A stretch of 64,000 nt of DNA, taken from the NCBI RefSeq assembly GCF_016219575.1, contig NZ_JACRMG010000039.1, positions 49,189 to 113,188 of the forward strand, written 5' to 3'. The notes below the pieces were generated by a model. It did no database searches. It was not told the DNA's origin and was given only the letters and a program-made list of their open reading frames with translations. This document shows positions 35,397 to 43,045 of the stretch, one piece after another; the stretch's first letter is position 1, and the number at the start of each line of letters is the position of its first letter. The position numbers and the translations under genes are program-made. Origin of the DNA: Bradyrhizobium sp. Lineage in GTDB: Bacteria; Pseudomonadota; Alphaproteobacteria; Rhizobiales; Xanthobacteraceae.

Positions 35397-36122
35397 ATGC
35401 ACACGATCGTTTTGGCCACCCAGAAAGGTGGCTCCGGCAAAAGCACGCTCGCCATCGGCCTCGCCCGGGCGGCGATTGATGCCGGACACACCGTCCGCCT
35501 GATCGAAACCGATCAGCAGGGCACCCTCTCCAACTGGCAGGCCCGCCGCAGCTATGCCGAGCCGCGCGTCGATCCGATCTATGCGGCCGGCGATATCGCC
35601 GACCGGCTCGCAAGGCTCGCCGAGGAAGGCGTGACGCTCGCGATCGTGGACACCGCCGGCGGCGTCGGCGCGTCAACGTCGGTCGCGATCGGCAACGCCG
35701 ATCTCTGCCTGATCCCGGCGCGCCCGAGCGTTGTCGACATCGAGGCAACCGCCGTGACGCTCGCCGAAGTGCGGCGCGCCGCAAAGCCGTTCGCCTTCGT
35801 GCTCAACCAGACGCCGATCCGCGGCCAGCGCCTCACCAATGCGGCGACGACGCTCGGCGATGGCGCGCTCGATATTCCCGATGTGGTGGCGCAGCCCTTC
35901 ATCGTGATGCGCAACGACCACCAGGATGCGCTGAGCGCGGGCCTTGCGGTCAGCGAATTCGCGCCGTCGGGCAAATCCGCCGACGAAATCCGCGGCCTCT
36001 GGTCGTGGATCGAGGCCCGGCTCGGCATCGCCGCCACCCTGGCGCCGGATCAGCTGAGCGACCTGCCGGTCGCAACGATGCCGGCGGTGCAGCCGTCAGC
36101 CGAAGCGCTCAGCTTCGCATAA
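35397..36122 (+). CDS. orphan ParA/MinD-family ATPase
   Basis: ORF 35334..36122, likely start MHTIVLATQKGGSGKSTLAIGLARAA; deviant Walker A; no ParB adjacent. Confidence 0.88.
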   Translation: MHTIVLATQKGGSGKSTLAIGLARAAIDAGHTVRLIETDQQGTLSNWQARRSYAEPRVDPIYAAGDIADRLARLAEEGVTLAIVDTAGGVGASTSVAIGNADLCLIPARPSVVDIEATAVTLAEVRRAAKPFAFVLNQTPIRGQRLTNAATTLGDGALDIPDVVAQPFIVMRNDHQDALSAGLAVSEFAPSGKSADEIRGLWSWIEARLGIAATLAPDQLSDLPVATMPAVQPSAEALSFA

Positions 36123-36151
36123 GGCCTCGTTCCCGCAGAAGCGGGGGCCGA

Positions 36152-36216
36152 ACCACCGATGTCTGCCGTTGGCCGTACTCTGGCCCCGGGGCCGGCACGA
36201 CGCGGACGTCGGTGGT
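36152..36216. repeat. inverted repeat between parA-like gene and mutM
   Basis: ACCACCGATGTC (36152-36163) and GACGTCGGTGGT (36205-36216), one mismatch. Confidence 0.6.
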
Positions 36217-36223
36217 TTGAATT

Positions 36224-37114
36224 TTACTTCTGGCACTTCGGACACCAGAAGGTCGAGCGGCCGTTCTGGTTGAAGCGGCGCACGGTGCCGCCGCAGCGCG
36301 GTGTCCTGCATTTCTCGCCTTCGCGATCGTAGACCTGGAAGGAATGCTGGAAGTAGCCGAGCTCGCCGGAGGTCTGGCGATGGTCGCGCAGCGACGAGCC
36401 GCCGGCCTTGATCGCCTGGTTCAGCACGGTGTGGATTTCTCCTACCAGCCGCCGCGCGTGATCGGTGGTCTCGCCCTTCCTCGTCGAAAGCGTCGCGGCG
36501 AGCCGGCGCGGCGACAGATGCGCGCGATAGAGCGCTTCGCAGACATAGATGTTGCCAAGTCCCGCCACCACGCGCTGGTCGAGCAGCGCGGCCTTCAGGC
36601 TGGTCTTCTTGTTGTGGCAGGCGCGCGCCAGCATGTCGGCGTCGAATTCATTGCCGAGCGGCTCGGGGCCGAGCCCGGCCAGCAGCGGCTCGTCTTCCAG
36701 CTCGTTGCGGGCGATGATCTTCATGTAGCCGAAGCGGCGCGGATCGTTGAACACGACCGAGGCGCCCGAGGACATGTGGAACACGACATGGTCGTGGGCG
36801 CGGTCCTCGCTGCGCGGATAGTGGAATTCGCCCGGCGTCGAATTCGTCTCGCCCTTGAGCACGCGGAACGAGCCGGACATGCCCAGATGCATCAGCAGCA
36901 CGTCGCCGGAGGTGAGGTCCGCCATCAGGTATTTGGCGCGGCGGCCGAGCCCGGTGACGGTCTGGCCCTGCAGGCGGGCGGCAAAATCCTTCTGGAAGGG
37001 AAAGCGCAGATCCTTGCGCCGGGCCTCGGCTTTGAGGATTTTCGAGCCTTCCATGACCGGTTGCAGGCCGCGGCGCACGGTCTCGACTTCGGGTAATTCC
37101 GGCATGGAGGTCAT
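36224..37114 (-). CDS. mutM: formamidopyrimidine-DNA glycosylase
   Basis: 296 aa; [33 protein letters not shown]-terminal [27 protein letters not shown] zinc finger. Confidence 0.96.
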   Translation of the reverse strand: MTSMPELPEVETVRRGLQPVMEGSKILKAEARRKDLRFPFQKDFAARLQGQTVTGLGRRAKYLMADLTSGDVLLMHLGMSGSFRVLKGETNSTPGEFHYPRSEDRAHDHVVFHMSSGASVVFNDPRRFGYMKIIARNELEDEPLLAGLGPEPLGNEFDADMLARACHNKKTSLKAALLDQRVVAGLGNIYVCEALYRAHLSPRRLAATLSTRKGETTDHARRLVGEIHTVLNQAIKAGGSSLRDHRQTSGELGYFQHSFQVYDREGEKCRTPRCGGTVRRFNQNGRSTFWCPKCQK

Positions 37115-37194
37115 TCACCTTATGATGGGCGTGTGATAGCCCCATTGCGGCCGGCGCGCTATGGTCCGCCGGGTTGGGGCTTTTGAGTAGAGTG

Positions 37195-37956
37195 ATGGAT
37201 CGGCCGGACCAAACCACGCATTTCGGCTTCAGGGACGTGCCCCTGGGCGAAAAGCAGACGCTGGTGAACGAGGTGTTTCACAGCGTCGCCTCGCGTTACG
37301 ACCTGATGAACGACCTGATGTCGATCGGCCTGCACCGGGCCTGGAAGGACATCATGGTCACCACGCTCAATCCGCCGAAGAACGACGCGCCGTTCCGTCT
37401 GCTCGACGTTGCCGGCGGCACCGGCGATATATCTTTCCGCGCCGCCAAGGCGTCGGGCAAAGGGTTCCGCGCCACCGTCTGCGACATCAATGTCGACATG
37501 CTCGAGGTCGGCCGCAACCGCGCGGCTGCGCAGCAGCTCGATGACCGCGTCGGGTTTGTCGAGGGCAATGCCGAGGCATTGCCGTTTCCCGATCGCAGTT
37601 TCGACGCCTACACCATCGCGTTCGGCATCCGTAACGTGCCGCAGATCGATCTCGCGCTGAAGGAAGCCTATCGCGTGCTGCGCCCCGGCAGCCGCTTCCT
37701 GTGCCTGGAATTCTCCACCGTCGACGTCCCCGGGCTGGACAGGATCTATGACCTGTTCTCGTTCCGCGTCATTCCGCCGCTCGGCCGTGCGGTGACTGGA
37801 GATGCCGAGTCCTACCGGTATCTCGTCGAATCCATCCGCAAGTTTCCCAAGCCCAATGCGTTTGCCGACATGATCCGCGCCGCCGGCTTCTCGCGCGTGC
37901 AATGGCAGAGCTTGTCGGGCGGCATCGTCGCGCTGCATTCGGGCTGGCGTTTGTGA
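37195..37956 (+). CDS. ubiE: demethylmenaquinone/ubiquinone methyltransferase UbiE
   Basis: [76 protein letters not shown] track opens at 37174. Confidence 0.96.
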   Translation: MDRPDQTTHFGFRDVPLGEKQTLVNEVFHSVASRYDLMNDLMSIGLHRAWKDIMVTTLNPPKNDAPFRLLDVAGGTGDISFRAAKASGKGFRATVCDINVDMLEVGRNRAAAQQLDDRVGFVEGNAEALPFPDRSFDAYTIAFGIRNVPQIDLALKEAYRVLRPGSRFLCLEFSTVDVPGLDRIYDLFSFRVIPPLGRAVTGDAESYRYLVESIRKFPKPNAFADMIRAAGFSRVQWQSLSGGIVALHSGWRL

Positions 37957-39527
37957 TCTCGGCAATAACCCACATCGCAAGGCTCGCCCGCGCCGGTTTC
38001 GTGTTCGCGCGCGAGGGCGTGTTCGGCGTCATCGATCCGGGCCTGGTGCCACCGCCGGCGCAGCTGCTGATGAAACTGGCGCGGCTGGTGGAGCGGCCCG
38101 GCGCCAAGTCCGGCCCGCGGCTGTCTCGCGCGCTGACGCGGCTGGGACCGGCGTATCTGAAACTCGGACAGTTTCTGGCGACGCGGCCCGACGTGGTCGG
38201 CGTCGTCATGGCGCGGGATCTTGAGAACCTGCAGGATCGCCTGCCGCCGTTCTCGCAAGGAGAGGCCGAAGCCGCGGTCGCGCAATCGCTGGAAAGGCCT
38301 GTATCGCAGGCCTTTGCCAGCTTCGGCCCGTCAGTGGCGGCGGCCTCGATCGCGCAGGTGCATCGCGGCGAGGTGATGCGGGAGGGTGTGCGACAGCCGG
38401 TGGCGGTCAAGGTGCTCCGCCCCAATGTCGCTTCGCGCTTCCGCCGCGACCTCGGCGATTTCTTCTTTGTCGCGCGAAAGGCGGAAGCGCATTCGGCGGA
38501 AGCGCGGCGGCTGCGCCTGATCGAGGTCATCAACACCATGTCGCGCTCGGTCGCGATGGAGATGGATTTGCGGCTGGAGGCGGCCGCGATGTCCGAGATG
38601 GCGGAGAACACAAGCGACGATGCGGATTTCCGCGTGCCGACCGTGGACTGGGACCGCACTACCCACAACGTGCTGACGATGGAGTGGATCGACGGCATCG
38701 CGCTGAACGATCATGCGCGGCTAGCCCAGGCGCAGGTCGACCTGCCCGATCTCGGCCGCAAGGTGATCCAGAGTTTCCTGCGCCATGCGCTGCGCGACGG
38801 GTTCTTCCACGCCGACATGCATCCCGGCAACCTCTTCCTCGACGATGCCGGGCGGCTCGTTGCGGTCGATTTCGGCATCATGGGCCGGCTCGGGCTGAAG
38901 GAGCGGCGCTTCCTTGCGGAAATCCTGCTCGGCTTCATCACCCGCGATTATCGCCGCGTAGCCGAGGTGCATTTCGAGGCCGGCTATGTGCCGGGCCACC
39001 ACTCCGTGGAGAATTTCGCGCAAGCCATCCGCGCCATCGGCGAGCCGATCCATAATCGCACCGCCGAAGAAATCTCGATGGCGAAGCTGCTGACGCTGCT
39101 GCTCGAGGTCACCGGGCTGTTCGACATGCAGACGCGCCCGGAGTTGATCCTGCTGCAGAAGACCATGGTGGTGGTCGAGGGCGTGGCGCGCGGCTTCGAT
39201 CCCAAGCTCGACATCTGGAAGGTCGCCGATCCCGTGGTGCGGGAATGGATCGAGCGCAATCTCGGCCCGATCGGCCGTATCCAGGGCGCCATGGCAGGCG
39301 CCGGCGAACTGGGCCGGGTGGCGGCCAGCCTGCCCATCCTGGCCGGGCGCGCCGTGACCGTGCTGGAGCATCTGGAGAAGATGGTCCGGGAGGGCGTGAC
39401 GCTGTCGCCCGAAACGATTGCCGCCTTCAGCCGCGCCGAGGCCAGAAAGGACCGCTGGCGGACGATCGCAGTCTGGATCATCGCGCTGACCTTCATCGGG
39501 ATTCTCTTCGCCGTCATGCGGCTCTGA
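37953..39527 (+). CDS. ubiB: ubiquinone biosynthesis protein kinase-like UbiB
   Basis: ORF 37902..39527, GTG start at 37953 overlapping the ubiE stop; [48 protein letters not shown]. Confidence 0.94.
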   Translation: MISAITHIARLARAGFVFAREGVFGVIDPGLVPPPAQLLMKLARLVERPGAKSGPRLSRALTRLGPAYLKLGQFLATRPDVVGVVMARDLENLQDRLPPFSQGEAEAAVAQSLERPVSQAFASFGPSVAAASIAQVHRGEVMREGVRQPVAVKVLRPNVASRFRRDLGDFFFVARKAEAHSAEARRLRLIEVINTMSRSVAMEMDLRLEAAAMSEMAENTSDDADFRVPTVDWDRTTHNVLTMEWIDGIALNDHARLAQAQVDLPDLGRKVIQSFLRHALRDGFFHADMHPGNLFLDDAGRLVAVDFGIMGRLGLKERRFLAEILLGFITRDYRRVAEVHFEAGYVPGHHSVENFAQAIRAIGEPIHNRTAEEISMAKLLTLLLEVTGLFDMQTRPELILLQKTMVVVEGVARGFDPKLDIWKVADPVVREWIERNLGPIGRIQGAMAGAGELGRVAASLPILAGRAVTVLEHLEKMVREGVTLSPETIAAFSRAEARKDRWRTIAVWIIALTFIGILFAVMRL

Positions 39528-39547
39528 TTGCAAGGCAATCATAGTTG

Positions 39548-39564
39548 TGCTAGCAATGCTAGCA
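39548..39564. promoter_or_regulatory. operator-like tandem palindrome upstream of the RHH-CoaBC gene
   Basis: TGCTAGCA-A-TGCTAGCA: two copies of a self-complementary octamer, 24 nt upstream of the ATG at 39589. Confidence 0.7.
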
Positions 39565-39588
39565 TCTGTTCAGTCCTGAGGGCCGCCC

Positions 39589-41004
39589 ATGGCCAGTCTC
39601 ACCATCCGCAAGCTCGACGACGCTATCCGCGACGAATTGCGGCTGCGCGCCGCCCGCAACGGCCGGTCGGTCGAGGACGAAGTGCGGGTGATCCTGCGCG
39701 AGGCCGCCCAGAACCATGCGCCCGCCGGGGCCACCCTGCCCGCTCCGGCCGAGTATTCGGCGGCGTCGCCGGACGCCGCCACCCGCCAGCCGCGCATCAC
39801 CCTGATCATCGCCGGCGGCATTGCCGCCTTCAAATCCCTCGAGCTGATCCGCCGGCTGAAGGAGCGCCAGATCGAGGTTCGCTGCGTGCTGACCAAAGCC
39901 GCGCAGCAATTCGTCACGCCGCTTTCCGCCAGCGCATTGTCGCATGAGCGCGTCTACACCGACCTGTTCGACCCCGAGAGCGAGTTCGACGCCGGACACA
40001 TTCGGCTGGCGCGAGACTGCGACCTGATCGTGGTGGCGCCCGCCACCGCCGACCTGATGGCGAAGATGGCTCATGGCCATGCCGACGATCTCGCCAGCGC
40101 CATCCTGCTCGCCACCAACAAGCCTGTCCTGCTGGCGCCTGCGATGAATCCGTTGATGTGGAACAATGCCGCCACCCGCCGCAACGTCATGCAGCTGCGC
40201 CGCGACGGCATCCACACCGTCGGCCCCAACGCAGGCGAGATGGCGGAAGCGGGCGAAGCCGGCGTCGGCCGGATGTCGGAAGCCACCGAGATTGCCGCCG
40301 CCGCAGAACACATGCTGCGACCGCCAAGGCCGCGGCCGCTAGCCGGCAAGCGCGTCCTGATCACCGCAGGGCCGACGCACGAGCCGATCGATCCCGTGCG
40401 CTACATCGCCAACCGCTCTTCGGGCAAGCAGGGTTTTGCGATTGCCGCAGCGGCGCAGGCCGCCGGCGCCGACGTCGTTCTGGTGACCGGTCCGGTCGAT
40501 CTGCGCGATCCCGCAGGGGTCACCGTGATCCGCGTGGAGTCCGCGCGCGACATGCTGCACAAGGTGGAAGCCGCATTGCCGGCCGACATCGCGATCTTTG
40601 CCGCAGCGGTCGCCGACTGGCGCGTCGCCAGCGAAGGCGCGCAGAAACTGAAGAAGACTTCCGCCGGGATGCCGCCGCTGCAGCTGGTCGAGAATCCCGA
40701 CATCCTGGCCACGGTATCCAAGCTCAAGGACAAGCGCCCGCCGCTTGTCGTCGGCTTTGCGGCCGAGACCGAGCACCTGATCGACAACGCCAAGGCCAAG
40801 ATCAAGCGCAAGGGCTGCGACTGGATCGTCGCCAATGACGTCTCGCCCGCATCGGGCGTGATGGGCGGCGATCGCAACACCGTGCACCTCTTGAAGCGGG
40901 ACGGCGCCGAGATCGACGTCGATTCCTGGCCTGTCATGACCAAGGAGCAGGTCGCGATGGAACTGGTGGCGCGTATCGCGCAGCAAGTTGGAGCGAAGGC
41001 GTGA
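39589..41004 (+). CDS. coaBC: N-terminal FitA/Arc-like ribbon-helix-helix domain fused to bifunctional CoaBC
   Basis: [40 protein letters not shown] (RHH) - linker - [21 protein letters not shown]...[17 protein letters not shown]...[27 protein letters not shown] (CoaB/CoaC); one uninterrupted frame. Confidence 0.93.
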   Translation: MASLTIRKLDDAIRDELRLRAARNGRSVEDEVRVILREAAQNHAPAGATLPAPAEYSAASPDAATRQPRITLIIAGGIAAFKSLELIRRLKERQIEVRCVLTKAAQQFVTPLSASALSHERVYTDLFDPESEFDAGHIRLARDCDLIVVAPATADLMAKMAHGHADDLASAILLATNKPVLLAPAMNPLMWNNAATRRNVMQLRRDGIHTVGPNAGEMAEAGEAGVGRMSEATEIAAAAEHMLRPPRPRPLAGKRVLITAGPTHEPIDPVRYIANRSSGKQGFAIAAAAQAAGADVVLVTGPVDLRDPAGVTVIRVESARDMLHKVEAALPADIAIFAAAVADWRVASEGAQKLKKTSAGMPPLQLVENPDILATVSKLKDKRPPLVVGFAAETEHLIDNAKAKIKRKGCDWIVANDVSPASGVMGGDRNTVHLLKRDGAEIDVDSWPVMTKEQVAMELVARIAQQVGAKA

Positions 41005-41459
41005 GCAGCACTGTGAAGGTCGATATCCGCCAGCTGCCGCATGGCGAAGGCCTTGCGCTGCCGGCCTATCAGAGCGCCGATGCCGCCGGCCTCGACCTGC
41101 TCGCGGCGGTGCCGGAAGGCACGCCGCTGATCCTCGGCCCCGGCAAGCACGCGATGGTGCCGACGGGACTCGCGATTGCCTTGCCCCCAGGGTTCGAAGC
41201 ACAGGTGCGCCCGCGCTCGGGGCTGGCGGCCAAACACGGCGTCACGGTGCTCAATTCGCCCGGCACGATCGATGCGGATTATCGCGGCGAGATCAGCGTC
41301 ATCCTGATCAATCACGGCGAGGCCGCCTTTGCCATCCGCCGCGGCGAGCGCATCGCGCAGATGGTGATCGCGCCGGTGGTCCAGGCGCAGCTCGTGCCCG
41401 TCGTCTCCCTCCCGGACACCGACCGCGGCAGCGGCGGCTTCGGCTCGACCGGCCGCTAA
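41001..41459 (+). CDS. dut: deoxyuridine 5'-triphosphate nucleotidohydrolase
   Basis: 152 aa; [63 protein letters not shown]. Confidence 0.97.
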   Translation: MSSTVKVDIRQLPHGEGLALPAYQSADAAGLDLLAAVPEGTPLILGPGKHAMVPTGLAIALPPGFEAQVRPRSGLAAKHGVTVLNSPGTIDADYRGEISVILINHGEAAFAIRRGERIAQMVIAPVVQAQLVPVVSLPDTDRGSGGFGSTGR

Positions 41460-41521
41460 GCGGCTCATTTCATTGTAATTTCCGACATGCCTCAAACGGG
41501 ACGAATCAGCGCCATTGACTT

Positions 41522-41537
41522 TACCTACTAGTAGGTA
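41522..41537. promoter_or_regulatory. perfect 16-bp palindrome, probable TetR-type operator
   Basis: TACCTACTAGTAGGTA, immediately after TTGACT (41515-41520) and before GATATG (41538-41543). Confidence 0.75.
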
Positions 41538-41578
41538 GATATGCGATGGGTGTTTCCCCAACCCGAAGGATCATTGCC

Positions 41579-41977
41579 GTGACAACCGAGCTCTACTGGC
41601 TGACGCTGACCGCCCTGATGACCGCCCTGTTCTGGGTGCCCTACGTTCTCAACCGCATCGCAATTGCCGGACTTGGCGGCGCGCTTGCCGGCACCTCGCC
41701 GACCAGCGAGGGTCATTCCGCCTGGGCCAACCGCGCCATCAAGGCGCATGCCAACGCGATCGAGAATCTCGCGATCTTCGCGCCGGTCGTGCTCACCGCC
41801 CATCTGCTGAACATTTCCAACGGCGCCACCAGGGCGGCGGTCGTGGTCTACTTCTTCGCGCGGCTCATCCACTTCGTGGTCTACTCGGCGGCAATCCCGG
41901 CGGCGCGCACGCTCGCCTTCACCGCCGGCTGGCTGGCGCAGATCGCCATCATCGCGAGCATCCTGCGCTGGATCTGA
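41579..41977 (+). CDS. MAPEG family membrane protein
   Basis: ORF 41546..41977, likely GTG start MTTELYWLTLTALMTALFWVPYVLNR; NAIENLAIFAPVVLTAHL, RLIHFVVYSAAIPAARTLAFTAGW. Confidence 0.85.
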   Translation: MTTELYWLTLTALMTALFWVPYVLNRIAIAGLGGALAGTSPTSEGHSAWANRAIKAHANAIENLAIFAPVVLTAHLLNISNGATRAAVVVYFFARLIHFVVYSAAIPAARTLAFTAGWLAQIAIIASILRWI

Positions 41978-41998
41978 CGGCCCAAAGATCCGACAGTC

Positions 41999-42258
41999 AT
42001 GGTCCGTCCGCTTCTGCTCGTCGAAGCGACCGGAAAGCAGCTGGCGCTGGAGCAGTCCGGCCCCGGCGCCCGTCTTTCCGGCGTGACTGCCCTGCCGACG
42101 AAGAGATTTTCCTGTTGTCGGGATCGCTCAGGGATGAATATGGCAACTACGGCGCGGGCGCCTGGATCAGGAACCCGGCCAGATTCCGGCGCAGCCTTCA
42201 ATCACCCGAGGGAGCAACCTATCGGGTGAAACGAGGTCATCAGCGCCCGGCCTCGTGA
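41999..42258 (+). pseudogene. ChrR-like cupin domain remnant, frameshifted
   Basis: Frame of 41999 reads MVRPLLLVEATGKQLALEQSGPGARL; frame shifts, then 42097-42258 reads DEEIFLLSGSLRDEYGNYGAGAWIRNPARFRRSLQSPEGATYRVKRGHQRPAS*. Confidence 0.55.
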
Positions 42259-42268
42259 CGGGAAAGCA

Positions 42269-42865
42269 ATGACGACGGCGACAAGGCAGAGATCGGAAAC
42301 CGCCGAACAGATCCTCGATCTCGCCGAGACGCTGATCCAGACCCGCGGCTACAGCGCCTTTTCCTACCAGGACATTGCGGACGCGCTCGGCATCCGCAAG
42401 GCCAGCATCCATTACCACTTTCCGTCAAAGGCCGATCTCGGCGTCGCCGTGATCGACCGCTACATCGCGCGGTTCGATTCCGCGCTGAACCAGATCGCGG
42501 CAGACCAGACGCAATCGTCGATGACGATGCTGGATTTCTATGTCCAACCCTACCTGCTGTTCGCCGGGACGCCGGACAGGGTGTGCCTCAGCGCTGCGCT
42601 GGCCGGCGAAATGCTCGCCTTGCCGCCGCAGATACGCGAAAGGGTCGAACATTTCTTCAGAACGCATCAGGCGTGGCTGACCAAGATCCTTCAGCGCGGC
42701 GTGGCTCGCGGCGAATTCGCATTGCAGGCGCCGCCGCCCAAGGTCGCGCGGATGATGTTCGGAGCCCTGCAAGGCGCGCTGCTGGTCAAGCGCGCGACCG
42801 GCGATCTTTCGCAGATCGACGATGTCATCGCGGTCATCAAGCAGCAGCTCGCCGGCCCTGCATAA
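42269..42865 (+). CDS. TetR/AcrR-family transcriptional regulator
   Basis: 198 aa; ETAEQILDLAETLIQTRGYSAFSYQDIADALGIRKASIHYHFPSKADLGVAVI HTH. Confidence 0.93.
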   Translation: MTTATRQRSETAEQILDLAETLIQTRGYSAFSYQDIADALGIRKASIHYHFPSKADLGVAVIDRYIARFDSALNQIAADQTQSSMTMLDFYVQPYLLFAGTPDRVCLSAALAGEMLALPPQIRERVEHFFRTHQAWLTKILQRGVARGEFALQAPPPKVARMMFGALQGALLVKRATGDLSQIDDVIAVIKQQLAGPA

Positions 42866-42926
42866 GCCGCACAAGCGTACGATTACGGACAGTTTTCCAA
42901 AACTGCGGCGCAATTTTCCACGGCCG

Positions 42927-42990
42927 GATTCGCGTTCACGGTCTGGACTCTTACCCCCCGAGTCACGTTGGGACTATTCTCATTTGATTC
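42927..42990. promoter_or_regulatory. cluster of four GANTC (CcrM) sites upstream of divL
   Basis: GATTC 42927, GACTC 42946, GAGTC 42960, GATTC 42986. Confidence 0.75.
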
Positions 42991-43045
42991 GTGCACGGCG
43001 GGGGTAGCGCCGGGCCTGTAGTCTTGCGTTCAAGCCGAGCGTTCT

